64,000 nucleotides of DNA from Vibrio tubiashii (GTDB lineage: Bacteria > Pseudomonadota > Gammaproteobacteria > Enterobacterales > Vibrionaceae). The position numbers were made by a program, and so were the translations under genes. Where the stretch lies: contig NZ_CP117029.1 in the NCBI RefSeq assembly GCF_028551255.1, forward strand, positions 496,001-560,000, written 5' to 3'. Shown here piece after piece: positions 35,610-44,626 of this stretch. Within the stretch, counting starts at the first letter, position 1; each line of letters opens with the position of its first letter. The notes beneath the pieces were generated by a model. The model was given only the letters and a program-made list of their open reading frames with translations. It searched no databases and was not told where the DNA came from.

Positions 35610-36950
35610 ATGTCTGATAAGAGACGTTATTTTGGTACGGATGGTGTACGTGGCAAAGTGGGCCAGTACCCAATTACTCCAGATTTTGTGCTTAAGCTAG
35701 GCTGGGCTGCGGGTCGCGTATTGGCTAAGCAGGGCACAAAGAAAGTAATCATCGGTAAGGACACACGCATTTCAGGTTACATGCTTGAATCTGCTCTTGA
35801 GGCGGGTTTGGCCGCAGCAGGGTTAAAAGCGACCTTTACTGGCCCAATGCCAACACCGGCAGTCGCATACCTGACGCAAACTTTCCGTGCAGAAGCGGGC
35901 ATCGTTATTTCAGCATCGCACAACCCATATTACGATAACGGTATTAAGTTCTTCTCGTCAGAAGGCACTAAATTACCAGATGATATTGAGCTGGCGATTG
36001 AAGCTGAGCTTGATAAAGACATTGAATGTGTTGAGTCGGCACTACTTGGTAAAGCAAGCCGTCTTAACGACGCTGCGGGCCGTTATATTGAATTTTGTAA
36101 GAGCACTTTCCCATCAGAGCTAAGTCTAGCGGGTAAAAAGATCGTGGTCGATTGCGCGCATGGTGCGACTTACCATATTGCACCAGCTGTGTTTAGCGAG
36201 CTAGGTGCAGAAGTGATCGCCATGGGTATTGAGCCTAATGGTACCAACATTAACGCAGAAGTTGGCGCTACAGATGTACGTGCACTGCAGAAACGTGTGG
36301 TTGAAGAAGGTGCAGAGCTTGGTTTGGCTTTCGATGGCGATGGCGACCGTATCATCATGGTTGATCACCTAGGTAACAAGATTGATGGTGACCAAATTGC
36401 TTACATTATCGCACGTGATGCCCTGCGCCGCGGTGAGCTAAAAGGTGGTGTCGTTGGTACGCTGATGACCAACCTTGGTATGGAAAATGGCTTAAAACAG
36501 CTAGGCATTCCATTTGTACGCGCTGCTGTTGGTGACCGCTACGTTATGGAGCAACTGCTAGAAAAAGGCTGGAAAATCGGCGCTGAGAACTCAGGACACG
36601 TTATTTTGCTAGATAAAGTGACGACGGGTGATGCGATTGTTGCAGCGCTGCAGGTGCTTGCCTCGGTTGTGGGCAGTGATATGTCTCTCCACGAGCTTTC
36701 GCAAGGCATGACTCTTTACCCACAAGTTCTAGAGAATGTTCGTTTCTCTGGTGATTCTAACCCACTAGAAGCAGATGCTGTGAAAGCATCAGTGGTTGAA
36801 GTGGAAGCCGAATTAGGTGAAAAAGGGCGTGTATTGCTGCGCAAGTCGGGTACAGAGCCTCTAATTCGCGTCATGGTTGAAGGTGAAGATGCAGAGCTAG
36901 TTCAGTCTTCTGCGCTGAAAATTGCCGAAGCCGTTAAGTCGAGTTTCTAG
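35610..36950 (+). CDS. glmM: phosphoglucosamine mutase
   Basis: A 446-residue alpha-D-phosphohexomutase that converts GlcN-6-P to GlcN-1-P for UDP-GlcNAc synthesis. The phosphoserine loop is [15 protein letters not shown] (active Ser about residue 102), the Mg2+ site is FDGDGDR, and the sugar-binding loop is ENSGH. The ATG is preceded by AAGGAAC. It is the last gene of the ftsH-folP-glmM group; a GC-rich hairpin follows. Confidence 0.96.
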   Translation: MSDKRRYFGTDGVRGKVGQYPITPDFVLKLGWAAGRVLAKQGTKKVIIGKDTRISGYMLESALEAGLAAAGLKATFTGPMPTPAVAYLTQTFRAEAGIVISASHNPYYDNGIKFFSSEGTKLPDDIELAIEAELDKDIECVESALLGKASRLNDAAGRYIEFCKSTFPSELSLAGKKIVVDCAHGATYHIAPAVFSELGAEVIAMGIEPNGTNINAEVGATDVRALQKRVVEEGAELGLAFDGDGDRIIMVDHLGNKIDGDQIAYIIARDALRRGELKGGVVGTLMTNLGMENGLKQLGIPFVRAAVGDRYVMEQLLEKGWKIGAENSGHVILLDKVTTGDAIVAALQVLASVVGSDMSLHELSQGMTLYPQVLENVRFSGDSNPLEADAVKASVVEVEAELGEKGRVLLRKSGTEPLIRVMVEGEDAELVQSSALKIAEAVKSSF

Positions 36951-36971
36951 ATTACAGATCTTGCTGAGTTT

Positions 36972-37001
36972 AGAGCGCTGTCTTCGGGCGGCGCTTTTTA
37001 T
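36972..37001 (+). terminator. terminator of glmM
   Basis: AGAGCGC and GCGCTTTTT arms around a TTCG-containing loop. The stem is imperfect but followed by a T-run. Confidence 0.7.
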
Positions 37002-37082
37002 TGTGCATTACCCAGACAAATGCTTGATTGGAACTGGGGTTGTTATGGTAGGATTGGTGCGATTTTATGGGTGATGATTGAT

Positions 37083-37487
37083 ATGCCACAGCAAGAGTAT
37101 TTACAAGAAATGGGAATCCAGTGCTATCAGCTGGCACACCCTGAAAGGTTATTGGGTTATCAATCACCGCCATTGATCTTGCCTGAAAACTGTAAATTGC
37201 TGCTTGTTTCCCCTCAACTTCCTCAGGGGAAAACGGCAGAGATGTTTGAGCGGGTATTAAAAAGCATCAAGTTGTCACTTGAACAGGCTCTACATGTTAC
37301 TCCAGAGCAATTGAGCCAGCTCGATAACGATAATCATCATCTAGAGTGGATTTGGTTTGCCGGATGCGATCAGCAAGATCGTCTTGAAGCTAAAGCGCTT
37401 GTTTCCCCATTACTGACTCAAGTTGATGGTAACAACGAACAGCGTCGAGCCCTATGGCAACAGATCTGTTCTTATCAGTCATCGTGA
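37083..37487 (+). CDS. holD: DNA polymerase III psi subunit
   Basis: A 134-residue protein of the HolD family, which links the chi subunit and SSB to the clamp-loader. Sequence conservation in the family is low. The C-terminal RRALWQQICSYQ segment is close to the end of E. coli psi (RAALWQQICTYE), and the gene is followed by rimI as in E. coli. The start MPQQEYLQEMG, with GGGTGA in front, is chosen over upstream in-frame codons; an ATG three codons earlier is also possible. Confidence 0.85.
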   Translation: MPQQEYLQEMGIQCYQLAHPERLLGYQSPPLILPENCKLLLVSPQLPQGKTAEMFERVLKSIKLSLEQALHVTPEQLSQLDNDNHHLEWIWFAGCDQQDRLEAKALVSPLLTQVDGNNEQRRALWQQICSYQSS

Positions 37488-37494
37488 CCCTCTT

Positions 37495-37944
37495 ATGAGC
37501 CAATCTTCAATTTTACCGCTCGCATTAGAGCATCTTGATCAAGTGTGGAATATTGAGCAAAGCGCCCACTCTCACCCTTGGTCTGAAACCATGATTCGTG
37601 ACCTAAACAGTCGCGGCGCGCGTCATCATGTATTGGTGGTTGAAAACCAAGTCATGGGCTACTTCTATGCCCAGAATATCGTTGGCGAAGTCACTTTGCT
37701 TAATGTTGCGGTTAGCCCTAGTCAGCAAGGGCGAGGCTACGGCAAGCAGTTAATGGAAGCTTTCCTAGATATTTGCGAGCAAGATAAGGCGGACAGCGCT
37801 TGGCTAGAGGTGCGAGAAAGCAATAGCAGTGCGTTTGGTCTCTACGAATCGATTGGCTTTAATGAAGTCGATCGCCGCATCAACTACTACCCGACAACGT
37901 CAGGTAAAGAAGATGCGATCATCATGAGTTATATCTTTTTTTAG
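37495..37944 (+). CDS. rimI: ribosomal protein bS18-alanine N-acetyltransferase
   Basis: A 149-residue GNAT acetyltransferase. Motif A for acetyl-CoA is VAVSPSQQGRGYGKQLM, and the C-terminal part SAFGLYESIGFNEVDRRINYYP is typical of RimI. It acetylates the N-terminal Ala of S18. The in-frame extension into holD is rejected; MSQSSILPLALEHLDQ starts 7 nt after holD. It is tail to tail with the GGDEF-EAL gene, only 4 bp apart. Confidence 0.92.
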   Translation: MSQSSILPLALEHLDQVWNIEQSAHSHPWSETMIRDLNSRGARHHVLVVENQVMGYFYAQNIVGEVTLLNVAVSPSQQGRGYGKQLMEAFLDICEQDKADSAWLEVRESNSSAFGLYESIGFNEVDRRINYYPTTSGKEDAIIMSYIFF

Positions 37945-37948
37945 ACAG

Positions 37949-40000
37949 CTACTTTTGTACCGCTTTGACGACCGAAGGGCCTTCTACGGGGTAAAAGTTC
38001 TTTTCAAACCGTTCATTCAGTTCTGAGGCTGGTAAAGGTTTGTCAAACAAGTAGCCTTGGAATTGAGCACAGCCAAGCTGTTTAAGCGCATTGAGCTCAT
38101 TAGCATCTTCGACACCTTCCGCAATCACTTCTAAATTGAGTCTACGTGCGGTCATAATGATGGTATCAACGATCGCTTGGTCACTCTCATCTAAATGAAG
38201 CTGGGTAACGAAAGAGCGGTCGATTTTTAGCACGTCGACAGACAGGTGTTTCAAATAACGTAGTGAAGAGTATCCAGTACCAAAATCATCGATCGATGTT
38301 TTTAGGTTGTGCTCTTTCAACTCTGCCATTTTCTGAATCGCTGCTTCGACATTCTCTAACAGTAGATTCTCGGTAATCTCCAGCTCAATATGTTCACCGT
38401 CAATGTCCGCTTGGGCGAGAGAGTCAACGATGTGCTCCACAAACGACGGTTGAGAAAACTGTAATGGACTGATGTTAATTGCCAGTCTACGGAAAGTGCT
38501 TGGGAGTATCCCTTCTTTTTTCCAGTGAGAAAATTGATAGCAAGCTTGCTCAATGATCCAATTACCAATTTGCAGGATTTGCCCTGTCTCTTCGGCGATG
38601 GGCATAAATACCCCAGGAGGTAGCACCCCTTTTTGTGGGTGGTTCCAACGAATCAGCGCTTCAACGCCAATGATATTATGATTGTCATCGACCTGAGGTT
38701 GGTAATAAAGCTCAAGCTGCCCTTGGTTGAGTGCTTCGTGCAGCCCTTTTTCAATTTCTAGGAAAGATTCTACCTGAGCCTGCATCTCTGGCTCATAGAA
38801 CATGTATTTGTTTCGCCCTGCTGTTTTAGCGCGGTATAGGGCGGTATCCGCTTGGCGCAACACATCGATATTAGTGCTGCCCACCGATGGGAAGATAGCG
38901 ATACCGACACTGACCGTACAGTAGAGCTGGTGGTCATCAATAGAATACGGATTAGAGACAAGAGCGAGCAGCTGCTGAGCAAACTCATGGGCTTTGTCTG
39001 CGCTAGTATTGGGCAGTAAGATTGCAAACTCATCCCCGCCGATACGAGCCGCGGTAAAGTCATCTCGCAGCCAAGCTTCGATCCGTTTTGATATCGCCTT
39101 AATTAAATTATCCCCAATCGTATGACCGAGAGAGTCATTGATGGTTTTAAATCTGTCTAAATCTAAGTAGAAAAGTGCACCCGCTTGGTTATTAGTGTTG
39201 GCTTCTTCGATCGAGTCTTTGAGCATTTGCAAAAGTAAACTGCGGTTAGCTAACCCAGTCAGAGAATCGTAGTAAGCCAATTGATTGAGCTGTACCGCTG
39301 CAGCTTCTCTCTCTTTCCAAAGGGTATGGAAGGTCTTAGCTAACTGGCCAAGTTCATCATCTCGGTAGAGAGTCGGTGGCGGAAGGTCACTTTTGGTATT
39401 TTGTAGTGAACGTACCCATTCAATTAAGGTAACCAGTGGTTTGGAAAGCTTTTGATAGAAGAACATCAATAGGATTGACGTTAAAAGGATATTTCGAAAT
39501 AGGTCAAACAGCAGTATTTGACTGGTTTTGGCAATAAAGTCTTTGGCAATATTAGCGCCATTGACGGAGAAGCTTAAGGTTCCGACCACAACGTGTGAGT
39601 TAGGTTGATGCAAGTCAGTGGTATAAATCGGCGTCGTTGGGGTGAGATAGCTAGACAGAGCTTCTGTGAAATCACCTTGCAGTGACACATTGCGCTCTTT
39701 TTCCGTTAGCGTATCGCCGAAGTCATCGACAATTTGTACCTTGTAGACCGCATTGTCCATCATCAGGCTAGACGCGACTTGTTCGGCCAACAACTGATTG
39801 AGATGGTAGGCCGCTTGACTGGCATTGGAATAGTTCTGTAGGAGCTTGAACTGGTAGTGTTCTTCTATGCGCTTTTGCTCCTGATGGAGATCCACCAAGA
39901 TATGATAAAAGCTAAAGCAGATCCCTAGAATAACGGAAACTAGGAATACTGTTTTCGCTTGACGAAAAGCTAGTGAGTTTATTTTCTTGCTTTTAGGCAT
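37949..40000 (-). CDS. membrane-bound GGDEF-EAL cyclic-di-GMP protein
   Basis: A 683-residue protein. TM1 at about 15-35, a periplasmic segment to about 165, TM2 at about 168-190 and a HAMP-like linker precede the two enzyme domains. The GGDEF domain is intact (RIGGDEFAILL). The EAL domain is intact (GVEALIRWNHP, with later DDFGTGYSSL and GVEDANEL). Both diguanylate cyclase and phosphodiesterase activities are possible; sequence does not say which dominates. It sits between rimI and prfC on the opposite strand. Confidence 0.9.
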   Translation of the reverse strand: MPKSKKINSLAFRQAKTVFLVSVILGICFSFYHILVDLHQEQKRIEEHYQFKLLQNYSNASQAAYHLNQLLAEQVASSLMMDNAVYKVQIVDDFGDTLTEKERNVSLQGDFTEALSSYLTPTTPIYTTDLHQPNSHVVVGTLSFSVNGANIAKDFIAKTSQILLFDLFRNILLTSILLMFFYQKLSKPLVTLIEWVRSLQNTKSDLPPPTLYRDDELGQLAKTFHTLWKEREAAAVQLNQLAYYDSLTGLANRSLLLQMLKDSIEEANTNNQAGALFYLDLDRFKTINDSLGHTIGDNLIKAISKRIEAWLRDDFTAARIGGDEFAILLPNTSADKAHEFAQQLLALVSNPYSIDDHQLYCTVSVGIAIFPSVGSTNIDVLRQADTALYRAKTAGRNKYMFYEPEMQAQVESFLEIEKGLHEALNQGQLELYYQPQVDDNHNIIGVEALIRWNHPQKGVLPPGVFMPIAEETGQILQIGNWIIEQACYQFSHWKKEGILPSTFRRLAINISPLQFSQPSFVEHIVDSLAQADIDGEHIELEITENLLLENVEAAIQKMAELKEHNLKTSIDDFGTGYSSLRYLKHLSVDVLKIDRSFVTQLHLDESDQAIVDTIIMTARRLNLEVIAEGVEDANELNALKQLGCAQFQGYLFDKPLPASELNERFEKNFYPVEGPSVVKAVQK

Positions 40001-40213
40001 AGTTCAGATCGGTTCCCTCTACTCCTTTAGTTATAGCCCAATTTCATTGATATTTTAATAGACAGGGAAATTGACGTTGATTTTGTGCCATTTTCGCTGT
40101 GGAAGTTGCCCCACAGTCCATTATAAGCGAAAATACCGCGCAAAATTGAATCGACCATTTACGCTAGGGTATTTCTTGCCTTCTCTAGCGCTTAGACAGA
40201 AGAAGAACCTTTC

Positions 40214-41803
40214 ATGTCAAATACTCCATTTCTAGGCGAAGTGTCTAAACGTAGAACATTCGCTATTATCTCGCACCCGGATGCGGGTAAAACCACGATT
40301 ACAGAAAAAGTACTATTGTTCGGACGTGCAATCCAAACAGCGGGTACTGTTAAAGGCCGTGGCTCAGCTCAACACGCAAAATCTGACTGGATGGAGATGG
40401 AGAAAGAGCGTGGTATCTCGGTAACAACTTCTGTAATGCAGTTTCCGTTCAACGATTGTTTGGTAAACCTTCTCGATACCCCAGGACACGAAGACTTCTC
40501 GGAAGATACTTATCGTACACTGACGGCGGTTGACTCCTGTTTGATGGTAATCGACGCAGCGAAAGGTGTCGAGGACCGTACTCGCAAACTGATGGAAGTA
40601 ACACGTTTACGTGATACACCAATCGTCACTTTCATGAACAAATTAGACCGTGATGTTCGTGACCCAATGGAAGTCCTAGACGAGGTTGAAAGCGAGCTAG
40701 GTATGATGTGTGCACCTATCTCTTGGCCAATCGGTTGTGGTAAAGAGTTTAAAGGGGTTTATCACATTCACCGTGATGAAACGATTCTTTATGAATCTGG
40801 CCACGGTCATGAGATTCAAGAAGTACGCACCATCAAAGGGCTTGATAATCCAGAGCTAGACGAAGCAGTAGGCGCAGACCTTGCTGAAAGTGTCCGTGAG
40901 GAACTTGAGTTAGTCATGGGGGCTTGTCCTGAGTTTGATCTTGAGCTGTTCCTGCAAGGTGAATTAACACCTGTCTATTTTGGTACTGCACTAGGTAACT
41001 TTGGTGTTGACCATATGTTGGAAGGTCTTACTAAGTGGGCGCCAGCACCTCAAACACGCGAAGCTAACGAGCGTTCTGTAGAAGCAACAGAAGAAAACTT
41101 CTCAGGTTTCGTCTTTAAGATCCAAGCAAACATGGATCCTAAGCACCGCGACCGTATTGCCTTCATGCGTATTGTATCGGGTACCTACAAGCAAGGTATG
41201 AAGATGAATCACGTGCGTATCGGTAAGCAAATCAATATTTCTGATGCGGTAACCTTCATGGCCGGTGACCGTTCACGTGCAGAAAACGCTTATGCAGGTG
41301 ATATTATTGGTCTACACAACCACGGTACAATCCAGATTGGTGATACCTTTACTCAAGGTGAAGCGCTGAAGTTCTCAGGCATTCCTAACTTTGCACCAGA
41401 GCTATTCCGCCGTATTCGCCTTAGAGATCCACTGAAGCAGAAGCAGCTACTAAAAGGTCTAGTTCAGCTTTCTGAAGAAGGTGCAGTACAGGTATTCCGC
41501 CCGCTACAAAACAACGATCTAATCGTAGGTGCGGTAGGTGTGCTTCAGTTTGACGTCGTTGTAGCGCGCCTGAAAGCAGAATACAACGTAGAAGCGATCT
41601 ACGAGAGCGTAAACGTCGCAACTGCACGCTGGGTAGAGTGTGAAGATGGTAAGAAACTGGATGAATTCCAGCGTAAGAACCAAACCAACCTAGCGCTAGA
41701 TGGTGGTGATAACCTAACTTACATCGCACCAACTATGGTGAACCTGAATCTAGCGAAAGAGCGTTTTCCAGAAGTAGAATTCCGCGCCACCCGCGAACAC
41801 TAA
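40214..41803 (+). CDS. prfC: peptide chain release factor 3
   Basis: A 529-residue translational GTPase that recycles RF1/RF2 after peptide release. G1 is HPDAGKTT, switch region [10 protein letters not shown]3 DTPGHEDF, G4 MNKLDRD. Domains II and III follow. It has the GTPase core of the EF-G superfamily without the EF-G domain IV. It is monocistronic with a terminator at 41893. Confidence 0.96.
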   Translation: MSNTPFLGEVSKRRTFAIISHPDAGKTTITEKVLLFGRAIQTAGTVKGRGSAQHAKSDWMEMEKERGISVTTSVMQFPFNDCLVNLLDTPGHEDFSEDTYRTLTAVDSCLMVIDAAKGVEDRTRKLMEVTRLRDTPIVTFMNKLDRDVRDPMEVLDEVESELGMMCAPISWPIGCGKEFKGVYHIHRDETILYESGHGHEIQEVRTIKGLDNPELDEAVGADLAESVREELELVMGACPEFDLELFLQGELTPVYFGTALGNFGVDHMLEGLTKWAPAPQTREANERSVEATEENFSGFVFKIQANMDPKHRDRIAFMRIVSGTYKQGMKMNHVRIGKQINISDAVTFMAGDRSRAENAYAGDIIGLHNHGTIQIGDTFTQGEALKFSGIPNFAPELFRRIRLRDPLKQKQLLKGLVQLSEEGAVQVFRPLQNNDLIVGAVGVLQFDVVVARLKAEYNVEAIYESVNVATARWVECEDGKKLDEFQRKNQTNLALDGGDNLTYIAPTMVNLNLAKERFPEVEFRATREH

Positions 41804-41892
41804 TCTTCTTCGCCTTTGCTGCGATAGCGGTGTTGACTGCGTAAACTCACAACAAATGCTTTGAAGATGGAGTGATAATCTCAGTTGTATAA

Positions 41893-41923
41893 ATGCCGTC
41901 TTAGTTAAGACGGCATTTTTTTG
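41893..41923 (+). terminator. intrinsic terminator of prfC
   Basis: ATGCCGTCTTA / TAAGACGGCAT stem followed by TTTTTTT, about 90 nt after the stop codon. Confidence 0.88.
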
Positions 41924-41933
41924 TCTAGGGGTT

Positions 41934-42014
41934 AGAACGGACTTCGTCCTGTGGAAGGCTGGAACGGGCTGCGCCCTATGGAAAACGGGATCGGGCTTCG
42001 CCCTTCTGGAAAGC
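41934..42014 (+). repeat. three 27-bp REP-like units
   Basis: Three direct units start at 41934, 41961 and 41988. Each holds a hairpin core: GGACTTCGTCC (41939-41949), GGGCTGCGCCC (41966-41976) and GGGCTTCGCCC (41993-42003), spaced exactly 27 bp. The same core with compensatory base changes recurs inverted at 42125-42135 and in the second cluster at 59351-59835. They resemble REP/BIME palindromes. No transposase gene lies nearby. Confidence 0.8.
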
Positions 42015-42049
42015 GAGGGTTGATTCCTCTGCCACAAGAGAGCAACTTT

Positions 42050-42121
42050 AGTTATCCAGTTATCCAGTTATCCAGTTATCCAGTTATCCAGTTATCCAGT
42101 TATCCAGTTATCCAGTTATCC
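42050..42121 (+). repeat. 8-bp tandem repeat (AGTTATCC)9
   Basis: Nine perfect copies of AGTTATCC, 72 bp. The array runs directly into the inverted REP-like copy (GTAGGACGAAGTCCGTTCCC). The purity of the array suggests recent slippage, and copy number is likely variable between strains. Confidence 0.95.
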
Positions 42122-42142
42122 GTAGGACGAAGTCCGTTCCCA
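42121..42142 (-). repeat. inverted REP-like copy closing the first cluster
   Basis: GGACGAAGTCC (42125-42135) within GTAGGACGAAGTCCGTTCCC is the reverse complement of the 27-bp unit core. With the direct copies at 41934 it gives the cluster inverted ends. Confidence 0.75.
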
Positions 42143-42189
42143 TCTCCCGCTACCTGCATCCCATATCATTAGCGAAGCGTTCACAAACA

Positions 42190-42220
42190 AAGAGGGTTGA
42201 TGCTCGCACATCAACCCTCC
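42190..42220 (-). terminator. terminator of srmB
   Basis: GAGGGTTGATG / CATCAACCCTC stem with a 6-nt loop. On the minus strand it is followed by TTTGTTTGTG. It lies 60 nt past the srmB stop, beyond the AGCTCTCT array. Confidence 0.75.
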
Positions 42221-42230
42221 AAATTTCTCT

Positions 42231-42282
42231 AGCTCTCTAGCTCTCTAGCTCTCTAGCTCTCTAGCTCTCTAGCTCTCTAGCT
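42231..42282 (+). repeat. 8-bp tandem repeat (AGCTCTCT)6 abutting the srmB stop codon
   Basis: Six perfect copies of AGCTCTCT plus a partial AGCT, ending in the srmB stop codon (42281-42283). The unit is related to AGTTATCC of the neighbouring array. Being downstream of the stop, changes in copy number would alter only the 3' untranslated region. Confidence 0.95.
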
Positions 42283-43513
42283 ATTTCTTCTTCTTAGCGA
42301 CTTTCTTTTTGCCTTTAGCGACAGACTTTTTCTTGTCGTCTTTTTTCTTTTTCTTGAATGTCGGCTTCTTGTGCTTAGGGCGCATCTCTTTAATGAAGCG
42401 CTCTTTGATCTCTTCTTTTACGTAGCGAGCAACGCGATCCATCATTGGTTGGTCGTGTGCTTCTACTAGTGAAATAGCGTTACCTTTCTTACCTGCACGT
42501 GCGGTACGGCCGATACGGTGCAGATAGACGTCAGCGCTGCGCGGCATATCGTAGTTGATCACGTGGCTAACATCTGGAAGGTCAATACCACGAGCAGCAA
42601 CATCGGTGGCTAGAAGAACATTGACGCTGCCATCACGGAAGCGGGCAATCGCATTGTTACGGCGATCTTGAGGCATTTCGCCTTGGATCCATGCACAAGG
42701 GATTTGTGCTTTCTCAAGTTCTACACGTAGCTCTGATAAGCGCTCACGAGTTTTTAGGAATACGATTGAACGCTCAGCTTGGTCGTTGATGATCTTTTTC
42801 AGTAGCTCAAGCTTGTGCGTCATATCGTCGGCACGGTGATACCACTGGGCAATCTTTTTGCGCTCACGACGTGAAGGCTCTGCGTCTATCTCTGCAGGCT
42901 CTTTAAGTAGGTCTGCAGTAAAACCTTCAACACCTTTACCTTCTAGCGTCGCTGAGAAGAGTAAAGTTTGTTTACGCCAACGACACTCAGCAGATAGGCG
43001 GTCAACGGTTGGGCCAAAGCCCATGTCTAGCATGCGGTCAGCTTCATCTAGGATCAGCCATTCGATCGCTCGACAGTCAAAACGTTCAGCGTTGATGTAC
43101 TCCATCAAACGTCCTGGCGTCGCGACGACGATATCCTGAGTTTTACCTAAGATTTCAGCGTGCTCTTGATACTGAACGCCACCAGTAATGGTGAAGATAT
43201 TGAGCTTAGTGTGCTTAGCCAGTGCGCGTGCTTGATCGGCAACCTGCATTGCGAGCTCACGAGTTGGCGTTAAAATTAGAATGCGTGCAGGCCCCGGTTT
43301 ACGGCGAGGAAAGTCTTGCAAATATTGCAGAGCAGGCAAGACAAACGCTGCGGTTTTACCTGTCCCCGTTGGTGCGGAAGCTAAAATATCGCGGCCATCT
43401 AAAGCTTGTGGAATGGCTTCAGCTTGAATTTGCGTTGGGCGGTCGTAACCCATTTCTTCGATTGCGAGGAGTAGGTTAGGGTCTAACTCTAATTCAGCAA
43501 AATTTCTGATCAC
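42281..43513 (-). CDS. srmB: ATP-dependent RNA helicase SrmB (DEAD box)
   Basis: A 410-residue DEAD-box helicase acting early in 50S assembly. It has motif I APTGTGKT, Ia PTRELA, II DEAD, III SAT, and VI HRIGRTARAG. The N-terminus MIRNFAELELDPNLLLAIEEM fits SrmB. The last 45 residues are mostly Lys (KKKKKDDKKK, KGKKKVAKKKK), a flexible RNA-binding tail. It lies downstream of trmN6 on the same strand. The stop codon is at the edge of an 8-bp satellite. Confidence 0.92.
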   Translation of the reverse strand: MIRNFAELELDPNLLLAIEEMGYDRPTQIQAEAIPQALDGRDILASAPTGTGKTAAFVLPALQYLQDFPRRKPGPARILILTPTRELAMQVADQARALAKHTKLNIFTITGGVQYQEHAEILGKTQDIVVATPGRLMEYINAERFDCRAIEWLILDEADRMLDMGFGPTVDRLSAECRWRKQTLLFSATLEGKGVEGFTADLLKEPAEIDAEPSRRERKKIAQWYHRADDMTHKLELLKKIINDQAERSIVFLKTRERLSELRVELEKAQIPCAWIQGEMPQDRRNNAIARFRDGSVNVLLATDVAARGIDLPDVSHVINYDMPRSADVYLHRIGRTARAGKKGNAISLVEAHDQPMMDRVARYVKEEIKERFIKEMRPKHKKPTFKKKKKDDKKKSVAKGKKKVAKKKK

Positions 43514-43602
43514 TATGATGTCTCCACAAGCCAGTTGGTGTGAACAATAAATTTAAGGGGACGTATTATAGAGTTTTCGGTGACAAGGATCACACGTTAT
43601 TT

Positions 43603-44310
43603 TTACATCTTAAGATAAAAGTCTTTCGTCAAATCGATAAAGGCATCGCTATAGCCTCCATCACTATGAATAGTCAGGGATTCTTCAATCGTATTCGTTG
43701 CTGTTTTAGTCAGTTCAATCAACAGCCTAGTGACCTGTTTACGCTCAGTAGGCTTGATTTGGCATTGTCGACTGATATGCCAGTCTTGTTCTGCCGCTAA
43801 CTGAATGAACAGATCTCCCTCTATTTTAGGTAGTACAAAGCTTGCTTTACCTTGGCTGGTCAGTAACTGCTTACATCGCGCAAGCAACGCTTGATGAGTT
43901 AAGGTATCTGTATGTCTAGCCGTTGCGCGCGAAATGTTGCTCGCTTGCTCACCTGTATTGAAGTAAGGAGGGTTACATATGATGCGATCAAACTGTTTTG
44001 GAAATTGGTACGTAAGCACATCACCTTGATGGAGCGTTAATCGTTGCGTCCAAGGTGAGCGTGCGAAATTTATACTCGCCGCTTCGATAGCATTGTCATC
44101 TATGTCAATCGCCTCGATAGTCAGTGAAAGATGACGTTGAGCGCACATCAAACTTAGCAAACCTGTCCCCGTTCCAATATCCAATAAAGACTCCGCATTT
44201 TCTAAGTTAGTCCATGCACCTAGCAGTACTCCGTCAGTACTGACAGGCATGCCTGAAAGGCCGCCATAAATGCTAAATTGTTTGAAATCGAAGTCTTTTG
44301 TTTTTTTCAT
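43603..44310 (-). CDS. trmN6: tRNA1(Val) (adenine(37)-N6)-methyltransferase
   Basis: A 235-residue class I methyltransferase of the YfiC type. The SAM motif is LLDIGTGTGLLSLM and the catalytic NPPY motif (CNPPYFNTG) is typical for amino-methylation of adenine. In E. coli the gene neighbours srmB, as here. It modifies A37 of tRNA1-Val. Confidence 0.9.
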   Translation of the reverse strand: MKKTKDFDFKQFSIYGGLSGMPVSTDGVLLGAWTNLENAESLLDIGTGTGLLSLMCAQRHLSLTIEAIDIDDNAIEAASINFARSPWTQRLTLHQGDVLTYQFPKQFDRIICNPPYFNTGEQASNISRATARHTDTLTHQALLARCKQLLTSQGKASFVLPKIEGDLFIQLAAEQDWHISRQCQIKPTERKQVTRLLIELTKTATNTIEESLTIHSDGGYSDAFIDLTKDFYLKM

Positions 44311-44626
44311 AACTTTTATGTTTGTCGGAGTTCGGTTGGTTTTTGAGTTAATTGATCTGTTGTTACGCGATTGTTTGGTTTTTTGTGCTATTTGTGTCCA
44401 ATGTGTAGTGGATTTTGACTAGTTTATTAAACTGGTATTTTTATTGATCTTGGTGATGTGTGCTGATTTTTAGGTCGAGTTATAAATTTTTATGGTGTTT
44501 TTAGCCTTGAGCTTGCGAGGTGATAAGGATTTCGTCATCATGCGCGCCTTAATTTTATAGAGTGAGCGCACGTTCGTATCACTCAGCAAACACAACATCT
44601 ATTAAATTATAAGTAAAGGGTCGACA
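44311..44626 (+). promoter_or_regulatory. 316-bp gap upstream of brnQ
   Basis: The first 200 bp are strikingly T/G-rich and C-poor on the plus strand. Further down TGCGC (44541-44545) and GCGCA (44566-44570) form an inverted repeat around a possible TTATAG -10 sequence. No gene or RNA was recognised. It probably holds the divergent promoters of trmN6 and brnQ; regulation by Lrp or BCAA supply cannot be read directly. Confidence 0.35.

Noticed and set aside
41951..42172. Plus-strand ORF with repeated SYPVIQLS units
   Set aside because: It is only the translation of the (AGTTATCC)9 array and REP units; no ribosome-binding site and no protein similarity.
42050..42282. CRISPR array
   Set aside because: The 8-bp units are contiguous with no spacers and no cas genes nearby.
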